Assembly (NCBI GenBank): GCA_018267725.1
Contig: JAFDXY010000015.1
Coordinates: 1-64,000, forward strand
Direction of reading: 5' to 3'
Origin: Bacteroidota bacterium
GTDB taxonomy: Bacteria > Bacteroidota > Bacteroidia > Chitinophagales > Chitinophagaceae
DNA: 64,000 nt
The notes under the pieces were generated by a model. It saw nothing but the letters and a program-made list of their open reading frames with translations. It was not told where the DNA came from and ran no database searches. Below, in pieces: positions 8,272 to 16,811 of the stretch. Positions within the stretch are counted from its first letter, which is position 1. Each line of letters opens with the position of its first letter. The position numbers and the translations under genes are program-made.

Positions 8272-10821
8272 ATGAAGAAAATTATCTCTGCATTTGTGTT
8301 GCTAACTATAGCAGGCACTACAATTGCACAACCTCCAACCCCAAGACCTCAAACACCTACTACAACCGGTGTAACGCCAGGTGGTGGTGGTATGAATTTT
8401 GGTGCAACACCACCACGCCAAAGCCCTAAGCCTTACAAAGAAGTAATTACCGAAAAAGCAATTACCAAAAAAGGTTTATTTACCGTACACAAAGTAGAAG
8501 ATAAATATTACTTTGAAATTCCTGATTCTATTTTAGGAAGAGAAATGTTAGCCGTAACCCGCTTTGTAAAAGTTGCAGGTGGTGGCAGAAATTATGGTGG
8601 CGAGTTGGTAAATAACCAATCTATTGCTTTTGAAAAAGGCCCCAACAATACAGTTTTTTTAAGAGTTATAACACTTATTAGCTATGCAGATAGTACTAAT
8701 GTTATTTCTAAAGCAGTTAAAAATTCTAACTTAAACCCAATTGCCAATGCCTTTGCAGTTGCTGCTTACGGCAAAGATTCTGTAACTAATACAGCAAGCA
8801 CTGTAATTGATGTTACAGATTTTTTTAAAGGAGATAATCAAGTAGTAAGTTTAAGTTCAGGTGTAAAACGCAGCTACAACTTAGCAATGTTGGCAGCAGA
8901 CAGATCTTTTATAGAAAGTATTCACACCTACCCAATTAATACAGAAATAAGAACCGTAAAAACTTTTACTGCTACACCAAGTGTTGGCGGCAGCGGTAAT
9001 AGCAGTAGCAATTTGCCTGCAGCACAAGCAGCTGGTGCAGTAACATTAGAGTTAAATACTTCTTTATTACTATTACCTAAAGTACCCATGAACCGTAGAT
9101 TGTTTGATCCACGCGTTGGTTATTTTGCTGATGATTTTACTGTATATAGTGATAACCAACAAAAAGTAGATAATCAAACATTTGCAGTACGCTACAGATT
9201 AGAACCTAAAGACGAAGATTTAGAAAAATATAAAAGAGGCGAATTAGTAGAGCCTAAAAAACAAATTGTTTATTACATAGACCCTGCAACACCAAAACAA
9301 TGGAGACCTTATTTAATTGCCGGAATTAACGATTGGCAAAAAGCTTTTGAAAAAGCAGGTTTTAAAAATGCTATTGTAGGAAAAGAATGGCCAGAAAATG
9401 ATCCTAACATGAGTTTAGAAGATGCACGTTTTAGTGTTATAAGATATTTTGCATCTGATATTGAAAACGCTTACGGTCCACAAATACACGACCCACGCAG
9501 CGGCGAAATTTTAGAAAGCCATATTGGTTGGTATCATAATGTAATGAAACTTGTGCACGATTGGTATATGGTACAAACTGCAGCCGTTGATCCTAAAGCA
9601 AGAAAAATGAAATTTGATGACGAATTAATGGGGCAATTAATACGCTTTGTTTCTTCTCACGAATTAGGCCACACATTAGGTTTACGCCACAACATGGGCA
9701 GCAGTAGCAAAACACCTGTTGAATGGCTACGCAATAAAGCATGGGTTGAAGCCAACGGACACACAGCTTCTATTATGGATTATGCACGTTTTAATTATGT
9801 TGCACAACCCGAAGATAATATTACCGAAGTAGGTTTATTCCCTCGCATTGGCGATTATGATAAATGGGCTATTCAATGGGGTTATACATATACTGGTATA
9901 AACGATGTTGATGTAGATAAAAAAATTACCAATAAATGGGTGGTAGATAGTTTAACTAAAAACCAACGTTTATGGTTTGGAGGAGAAGGCGGTAATGCCG
10001 ACCCACGTGCACAAACAGAAGATTTAGGTGATAATGCAGCTAAAGCAAGCGAATATGGTATTAAAAACTTAAAAAGAATATTAGCAGCTTTACCCGAATG
10101 GACTAAAGAAGAAGCTGATAAATATGAAAATTTATCTAATATGTACGACCAAATAGTTGGTCAATTCCGCCGCTACATGGGGCATGTAACAAAATATGTT
10201 GGTGGCATTCAGCAAACCTATAAAAGTGTAGAACAAACCGGTGATGTTTACGAAGCAACTCCTAAAGCAGCACAAAAAGAAGCCGTTGCATTTTTAAACA
10301 AACAATTATTTGAAACGCCAATGTGGTTATTAGATAAAAACATATTAAATAAAATTTCATATCCAACTAACAGCGAAGCCATTCAAAATGCACAAACAGG
10401 TACCTTAAACAGTTTATTAGATGGTGCAAGATTGTACAGATTGGTTTTAAGTGAAAACCGTTTTGGTAGCAATGTTTATACATTAGAAGAAATGATGAGT
10501 GATGTAAAAAAAGGTGTTTGGAGTGAATTAACTACTCATAAACCAGTTGATGCTTACAGAAGAAATTTGCAAAAAGTATATATTGATAAATTGATAGATT
10601 TACTAAACCCGCAAGCACCTGTTGTTCAAGGTTTACCTGCAGGTTTTACTATTGCATTTACCAATACAAAAAATACAGATGTAACTTCTACAGCACGTGC
10701 TTATTTAAGAACTTTACAATCTGAAACTGCTGCAGCTGCTGCAACAGCAACAGATAAAATGACTAAATATCATTTACAAGATTGTGCAGATAGAATTAAA
10801 AAAGCTTTAGATCCTAAATAA
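8272..10821 (+). CDS. Secreted zinc-dependent metalloprotease, DUF5118-DUF5117-DUF4953 type
   Basis: This 849-aa protein starts at the ATG at 8272, which gives a clear signal peptide (MKKIISAFVLLTIAGTTIAQ). The reading frame stays open for 43 codons upstream, but they look non-coding. A proline/glycine-rich linker (residues 21-55) precedes the DUF5118 and DUF5117 regions. The zincin motif HELGHTLGLRH starts at residue 463, with ligands H463, H467 and H473 and catalytic E464. The DUF4953 region extends past it, and SIMDYARFNY about 40 residues further is the expected Met-turn region. The family is abundant in Bacteroidota and its substrate is unknown. The protein is predicted to be periplasmic or secreted. 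Confidence 0.9.
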   Translation: MKKIISAFVLLTIAGTTIAQPPTPRPQTPTTTGVTPGGGGMNFGATPPRQSPKPYKEVITEKAITKKGLFTVHKVEDKYYFEIPDSILGREMLAVTRFVKVAGGGRNYGGELVNNQSIAFEKGPNNTVFLRVITLISYADSTNVISKAVKNSNLNPIANAFAVAAYGKDSVTNTASTVIDVTDFFKGDNQVVSLSSGVKRSYNLAMLAADRSFIESIHTYPINTEIRTVKTFTATPSVGGSGNSSSNLPAAQAAGAVTLELNTSLLLLPKVPMNRRLFDPRVGYFADDFTVYSDNQQKVDNQTFAVRYRLEPKDEDLEKYKRGELVEPKKQIVYYIDPATPKQWRPYLIAGINDWQKAFEKAGFKNAIVGKEWPENDPNMSLEDARFSVIRYFASDIENAYGPQIHDPRSGEILESHIGWYHNVMKLVHDWYMVQTAAVDPKARKMKFDDELMGQLIRFVSSHELGHTLGLRHNMGSSSKTPVEWLRNKAWVEANGHTASIMDYARFNYVAQPEDNITEVGLFPRIGDYDKWAIQWGYTYTGINDVDVDKKITNKWVVDSLTKNQRLWFGGEGGNADPRAQTEDLGDNAAKASEYGIKNLKRILAALPEWTKEEADKYENLSNMYDQIVGQFRRYMGHVTKYVGGIQQTYKSVEQTGDVYEATPKAAQKEAVAFLNKQLFETPMWLLDKNILNKISYPTNSEAIQNAQTGTLNSLLDGARLYRLVLSENRFGSNVYTLEEMMSDVKKGVWSELTTHKPVDAYRRNLQKVYIDKLIDLLNPQAPVVQGLPAGFTIAFTNTKNTDVTSTARAYLRTLQSETAAAAATATDKMTKYHLQDCADRIKKALDPK

Positions 10822-10842
10822 ATTTTGTTAAATCTTTCATTT

Positions 10843-10876
10843 AAAAAACCTCATACAATTTTGTGTGAGGTTTTTT
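10843..10876 (+). terminator. Rho-independent terminator after the metalloprotease gene
   Basis: The arms AAAAAACCTCATACA and TGTGTGAGGTTTTTT pair with one imperfect position and a short loop, ending in a T run. It starts 22 bp after the stop codon. Confidence 0.85.
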
Positions 10877-10910
10877 ATTGTATGTGCAGCTATCTTCACA
10901 AAAAAAATGC

Positions 10911-11612
10911 ATGAAGCACTTTTTACTTTTATCATTTATTATACTAACGCTTTCAAGTAATGCTCAATTTATTAATGGAATTATTAAAGATAGTGCTACT
11001 AACCAACCAATAACTTTTGCATTTGTTACAAACATTAATACCAACAAAACAACACTTAGTAATAAAACAGGTTATTTTAGTGTAAATACTAAACCTACCG
11101 AAATTATTTCTATTGCAGCCGTTGGTTATGCTTTTGATACTATACATATAACAACAGAAATGCTTAACAAAAAAGAAATTGTTTTTTTATTAAACCCTTT
11201 ATCACACACATTACCTTCTATTATTGTAAAAAGTAATATATATACAATTTACCAATTAGACAGTATGGAAAGAAGGAAAGCATTTTTTGGAACAAGAAAC
11301 CAACACACACAACCCGTATTTTCTATTGCTAATTCAGGAGCAGGCATTGGTTTAAACTTAGATCATTTTTATAAAACCGATAGAGATAAACGAAAAGCAA
11401 TAAATCTTTTCACACAAATTGAAAACGAACAATATATCAACTATCGTTTTACACCGCAATTAATTTTAAAATACACTTCATTATCTGCAGATTCTACTTT
11501 ACTTTTTATGCAACAATACAGACCTGCTTATAAATGGTTAAGAAAATATACAACCGAAGAAGATATGCTATATTATATTAATGATAAGCTGAAATTATTT
11601 TTAAAAAAATAG
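10911..11612 (+). CDS. Secreted protein with a carboxypeptidase-regulatory-like domain
   Basis: This 233-aa protein starts at the ATG at 10911, giving the signal peptide MKHFLLLSFIILTLSSNAQ; an in-frame TTG at 10878 is less likely because it lies next to the preceding terminator. Residues about 20-110 form the CarboxypepD_reg-like beta-sandwich (FINGIIKDSATNQPITFAFV, then SVNTKPTEIISIAAVGY), the same fold found at the N-terminus of SusC proteins. The C-terminal half (DSMERRKAFFGTRN onward) matches nothing I recognise. A TATCTTCA box lies 12 bp upstream. It is probably a periplasmic or surface protein of unknown role. Confidence 0.7.
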   Translation: MKHFLLLSFIILTLSSNAQFINGIIKDSATNQPITFAFVTNINTNKTTLSNKTGYFSVNTKPTEIISIAAVGYAFDTIHITTEMLNKKEIVFLLNPLSHTLPSIIVKSNIYTIYQLDSMERRKAFFGTRNQHTQPVFSIANSGAGIGLNLDHFYKTDRDKRKAINLFTQIENEQYINYRFTPQLILKYTSLSADSTLLFMQQYRPAYKWLRKYTTEEDMLYYINDKLKLFLKK

Positions 11613-11804
11613 TTTTATCAATTTCTGTTACACTTTCAACAATACACCTAAAATAATAACATAGTCAACAAACCCGTAAAACACAATGTAAAAAGGGTGT
11701 TTTCCCCGTTTATTAATAACATTTTTCAAAATACTTTTACTTCTTGTAAGGCAGTTCATTTTCTCATGTGCTGCATTTCATTTGAGGGTATAATATATGC
11801 GTAC

Positions 11805-11831
11805 AACAGCGGTTTTCTAATCGCTGTTTTT
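11805..11831 (+). terminator. Terminator-like hairpin
   Basis: Arms AACAGCG and CGCTGTT enclose a 10-base loop (GTTTTCTAAT) and are followed by T residues and then an A run. It could stop transcription arriving from the left. Confidence 0.55.
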
Positions 11832-11887
11832 AAAAAAAATAAAAACTTATTATAACTTTTACTGATGGGGGTGCTTTTTGAAAAGCA

Positions 11888-11919
11888 CAACGGCGGCTTT
11901 TTAGTTGCCGTTGTTTTTT
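11888..11919 (+). terminator. Rho-independent terminator between convergent genes
   Basis: Arms CAACGGC and GCCGTTG enclose a 12-base loop and are followed by six T. It lies 17 bp from the 3' end of the NrtR-like gene and terminates plus-strand transcription. Confidence 0.7.
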
Positions 11920-11936
11920 GTATCTATTCTGTATAA

Positions 11937-12689
11937 TTAAAAATCAATACCAATCCACTTTTTTTTATTTTTTTCGTATTTCTCAAAATTAAATTTATAC
12001 AACTTGCCGGGGCGGTGAGATACATCTCTTTCCATTTCTCCGGTATCTATTAATAAATTCATAGAAGCAAATTTTTTACGAAAATTTCTTTTATCTAAAC
12101 TCACTCCTAATATAGCTTCATATAAATTTTGTAATTCACGTAAAGAAAATTTATCGGGTAATAAATTAAATCCTAACGGATGTTCTTGAATTCTTTTTTG
12201 CAACCATTTATAGCAAACATCTAAAATTTCTTTATGGTCAAATGCCATTTCTTTTAATGAAGAAACATTATGCCAATGCAATTCATGTGCATGAATTTTT
12301 AATTCGTGGTGTTGTATATTTATTAAAGAGCAATAGGCAACAGTTAAAACCCGCCCGCCCGGATGCCTTCCGGGTTTACCAAATGTTTTTACTTGTTCAA
12401 GATAAACATTATGCATGCCTGTTCTTTCTCTTAAAATACGATGTGCAGCTTCGTCTAAATCTTCATCATTATCAATAGCAAAATCTCCCAACAAACTCCA
12501 TTTACCTTTGTACATAACCATATCACTTCTTATAAGCAATACTTTCAATTCATTTTCATCAAATCCAAAAATCACACAATCTACCGTAATAGGCACTCGC
12601 GGATAAGATTCAACTAATTTTTTTACATTAGAAATTAATCCGCCGTTTTGTTTTCTAAAATTAATTATAACCTCGGGTTCAACTTTCAT
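11937..12689 (-). CDS. NrtR/AraR-like transcriptional regulator with a degenerate Nudix domain
   Basis: This 250-aa protein has a Nudix-fold domain (about residues 30-160) and a C-terminal winged-helix region (about residues 175-240: FSLRELQNLYEAILG, then RNFRKKFASMNLL). The Nudix box is degraded: where a hydrolase has RExxEExG, this protein has RILRERTG, so the RE glutamate and one of the catalytic glutamates are gone. That combination is the hallmark of NrtR-family regulators, which sense ADP-ribose or sugars; Bacteroidota members include the arabinose regulator AraR. Hydrolase activity is therefore unlikely. Its targets are not obvious, because its neighbours are not sugar or NAD genes. 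Confidence 0.82.
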   Translation of the reverse strand: MKVEPEVIINFRKQNGGLISNVKKLVESYPRVPITVDCVIFGFDENELKVLLIRSDMVMYKGKWSLLGDFAIDNDEDLDEAAHRILRERTGMHNVYLEQVKTFGKPGRHPGGRVLTVAYCSLINIQHHELKIHAHELHWHNVSSLKEMAFDHKEILDVCYKWLQKRIQEHPLGFNLLPDKFSLRELQNLYEAILGVSLDKRNFRKKFASMNLLIDTGEMERDVSHRPGKLYKFNFEKYEKNKKKWIGIDF

Positions 12690-12716
12690 GGCAATTCTTT
12701 AAAGTTGGAAAGATAA

Positions 12717-14933
<2,217 letters not shown>

Positions 14934-14960
14934 TTGTTTGATATAAATAAAAATTACTAA

Positions 14961-15386
14961 ATGAAAAAAACAACAACATTATTACTAACACTTTTTATGT
15001 TAGTTTTTGCAAATGCACAAAATACAGATGAGCAGCAAATTGCATCGGTTCTTAACAATCAAAAAAACGAATGGAATAAAGGCAATATTGAAAAATTTAT
15101 GATTGGTTATTGGGAAAACGATAGTCTTGTTTTTATGAGTAAAAGCGGCCCTATATATGGCTATAAAAATGCATTAAATAATTATAAAAAAAATTATTCC
15201 GATACAGTAGCAATGGGCAAACTGCGTTTTGAAATTGTTTCCATAAAAAAATTATCAAACAACTATGCATTTGTTATTGGTAAATATTTTTTAACAAGAA
15301 GTATTGGCAATGCCAACGGTGCTTTTACTTTATTATTCAAAAAAATTAATGGAGCATGGAATATTGTGGTTGATCATTCAAGTTAA
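14961..15386 (+). CDS. Secreted SnoaL/DUF4440-like protein
   Basis: This 141-aa protein has a signal peptide (MKKTTTLLLTLFMLVFANAQ) and a small NTF2-like domain. The pattern IASVLNNQKNEWNKGNIEKFM, then a short GY block, then a C-terminal GAFTLLFKKINGAWNIVVDHSS is typical of DUF4440 (nuclear-transport-factor-2-like) proteins. Such domains act in ligand binding or as isomerases, but no function can be assigned here. Its stop codon overlaps the stop codon of the convergent next gene. Confidence 0.75.
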   Translation: MKKTTTLLLTLFMLVFANAQNTDEQQIASVLNNQKNEWNKGNIEKFMIGYWENDSLVFMSKSGPIYGYKNALNNYKKNYSDTVAMGKLRFEIVSIKKLSNNYAFVIGKYFLTRSIGNANGAFTLLFKKINGAWNIVVDHSS

Positions 15387-15655
15387 TTAGTTTGGTTATC
15401 AATTGTAGAATCATCTAAATGATTATCATCTTCAAAATGAAATGGTTTCTTCCATAATTTAATTATATACCATGCACATGCAATAGTGCTTAGTAAAAAC
15501 CAACTATAAAACAACACATTACCTAAAGAAATTTTATTGTTTATAAACGCATAATTATACATAATACCAAAAGTAGAATCTAATATCAGGCAAAGAAACC
15601 CTACCGATAAGCTTCGTACAATACGTATAAAATATGCTACAATTACCGGTTCCAT
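15383..15655 (-). CDS. Small membrane protein of unknown function
   Basis: This 90-aa protein has two predicted membrane helices (about residues 3-30 and 43-66) and a short acidic C-terminal tail (HFEDDNHLDDSTIDNQTN). I recognise no family. It lies 11 bp downstream of the M23 peptidase gene on the same strand and is probably cotranscribed with it. Its stop codon overlaps that of the converging DUF4440 gene in a shared TTAA (15383-15386). Coding status is supported by hydrophobic periodicity and the tight spacing. Confidence 0.6.
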   Translation of the reverse strand: MEPVIVAYFIRIVRSLSVGFLCLILDSTFGIMYNYAFINNKISLGNVLFYSWFLLSTIACAWYIIKLWKKPFHFEDDNHLDDSTIDNQTN

Positions 15656-15666
15656 TATAAATATTT

Positions 15667-16644
15667 TTAATCTAAACTTTGGTTAGCAGTTGCTGCTAAT
15701 TTTAAAATTCTATCAAATTGTGCAGGCGTTAAATCGTTATAAAAATAATAAATCGGATCTACGGGAATGCCATTTTTATGTACTTCATAATGGCAATGTG
15801 GTCCCGTACTTTTTCCGCTACTACCAACATAACCAATTACTTCTCCGCGTTTTACAAACTGCCCAACATGTGCTTTGTTTCTATACATGTGCCCGTAAAG
15901 TGTTTGATAACCGTAACCATGATTAATTACAACTTTAGTTCCATAACCATCGGGGCTAAATCCGGCTGCACTAACTGTTCCATCTGCCGTTGCATAAATA
16001 GGCGTACCAATTGATGCTGTAAAATCTAATCCTGCATGAAATTTTCTTACTTTATATACCGGATCTATTCGGCTGCCAAAACCGCTGGCAATTCTATTCA
16101 AATCTTTATTACTTACGGGTTGTATAGCAGGAATGGCTAATAATAATTTTTCTTTATTCTTCACCATATTATCAATATCATCATAACTTTTTTTCTCATA
16201 CGCAACACGTAAACTCAAATTATTTAATTGCTTAGCCATTGCCTTAACCAATTCAGTTTCGCCCATTGCTTCAACTAATGCAACTTCTTTTTTTGCTTCC
16301 ATATCTTTTATTCTGGCACTATCGGGTATGGGGCTTGCTTCAAAAACAGATCTATACACATTATTATCTCTGTTTTCTAATTCATCCATCTGCAATTTTA
16401 ATTGCTTAACACGTTCTTGCAATACGCTATAGTTTTCTTTCAAATCAAAATTTTGTTGCCTTAATAATTTTTCTTTGGGGCTATCTACATACTGAAAAAT
16501 AATTGCAACAATAATTAATCCTGTAACAATTGAAGATGCAATAAAACCAAACACTTGCAGTAATCTTACACGTAATTTAGTTTCAATTTTTTCATACCTA
16601 AGTGTATGTGTGTTGTAATAATATTTTACTCTTCTTAAAGCCAT
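15667..16644 (-). CDS. M23-family peptidoglycan endopeptidase, membrane anchored
   Basis: The protein is 325 aa from the ATG at 16644 (MALRRVKYYYNTHTLRYEKI). The frame is open further upstream, but that extension is made of a 7-bp repeat array and is unlikely to be translated. There is one membrane helix (about residues 28-52), a coiled-coil segment (about 58-105) and a C-terminal LytM domain with HAGLD and GPHCHYEV carrying the zinc ligands (HxxxD and HxH). All metal-binding residues are intact. This layout matches periplasmic M23 peptidases that cut peptidoglycan cross-links or activate amidases. The cytoplasmic N-terminal sequence MALRRVKYYYNxxTLRYE is common in Bacteroidota. Confidence 0.9.
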   Translation of the reverse strand: MALRRVKYYYNTHTLRYEKIETKLRVRLLQVFGFIASSIVTGLIIVAIIFQYVDSPKEKLLRQQNFDLKENYSVLQERVKQLKLQMDELENRDNNVYRSVFEASPIPDSARIKDMEAKKEVALVEAMGETELVKAMAKQLNNLSLRVAYEKKSYDDIDNMVKNKEKLLLAIPAIQPVSNKDLNRIASGFGSRIDPVYKVRKFHAGLDFTASIGTPIYATADGTVSAAGFSPDGYGTKVVINHGYGYQTLYGHMYRNKAHVGQFVKRGEVIGYVGSSGKSTGPHCHYEVHKNGIPVDPIYYFYNDLTPAQFDRILKLAATANQSLD

Positions 16645-16650
16645 TGAGAA

Positions 16651-16726
16651 TATACAATATACGTTGTGTGATTTACAATTTATCTTTTCACTTTCTATTT
16701 GCAGTTTTCCATTTTCAACTCCCTTT
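16651..16726. repeat. Degenerate heptamer array upstream of the M23 gene and alaS
   Basis: From 16651 the sequence splits into ten 7-bp units that all begin with T: TATACAA, TATACGT, TGTGTGA, TTTACAA, TTTATCT, TTTCACT, TTCTATT, TGCAGTT, TTCCATT, TTCAACT. The units fall into an ATTTACA-like part and a TTTYCAT-like part. The array lies just upstream of the M23 ATG and falsely lengthens that reading frame. Confidence 0.65.
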
Positions 16727-16733
16727 ACCCGCT

Positions 16734-16741
16734 TATCTTTG
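16734..16741 (+). promoter_or_regulatory. Putative -7 element for alaS
   Basis: TATCTTTG matches TAnnTTTG exactly and lies about 70 bp upstream of the alaS ATG. No TTTG was found about 20 bp further upstream. Confidence 0.35.
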
Positions 16742-16765
16742 CTCGCTTCCTGCAAAGGAATGTAT

Positions 16766-16773
16766 CAAAGATA
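16766..16773 (-). promoter_or_regulatory. Putative -7 element for the M23 peptidase gene
   Basis: The minus strand reads TATCTTTG, identical to the plus-strand element at 16734-16741. The two boxes face each other across 24 bp, so the predicted transcripts would start head-on and overlap. Confidence 0.35.
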
Positions 16774-16811
16774 CTTTTTACTGAATTATTATTGGAATAA
16801 AAGCATTTTGT

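Larger units (their letters stand above)
11613..11936. other. Intergenic region with tandem terminator-like hairpins; possible small RNA
   Basis: This 324-bp gap separates convergent genes. Its first 190 bp have no recognisable gene. The right half holds three stem-loops in a row: 11805-11828, a perfect 18-bp palindrome at 11871-11888 (GTGCTTTT, TG, AAAAGCAC), and 11888-11913. Both outer hairpins have a plus-strand T run, which is more termination signal than a single gene end needs. A short untranslated RNA ending here is possible, but I recognise no RNA family. Confidence 0.35.

Noticed and set aside
16645..16755. A 37-codon N-terminal extension of the M23 peptidase
   Set aside because: The extension is encoded largely by the heptamer array; the downstream start MALRRVKYYY matches the family.
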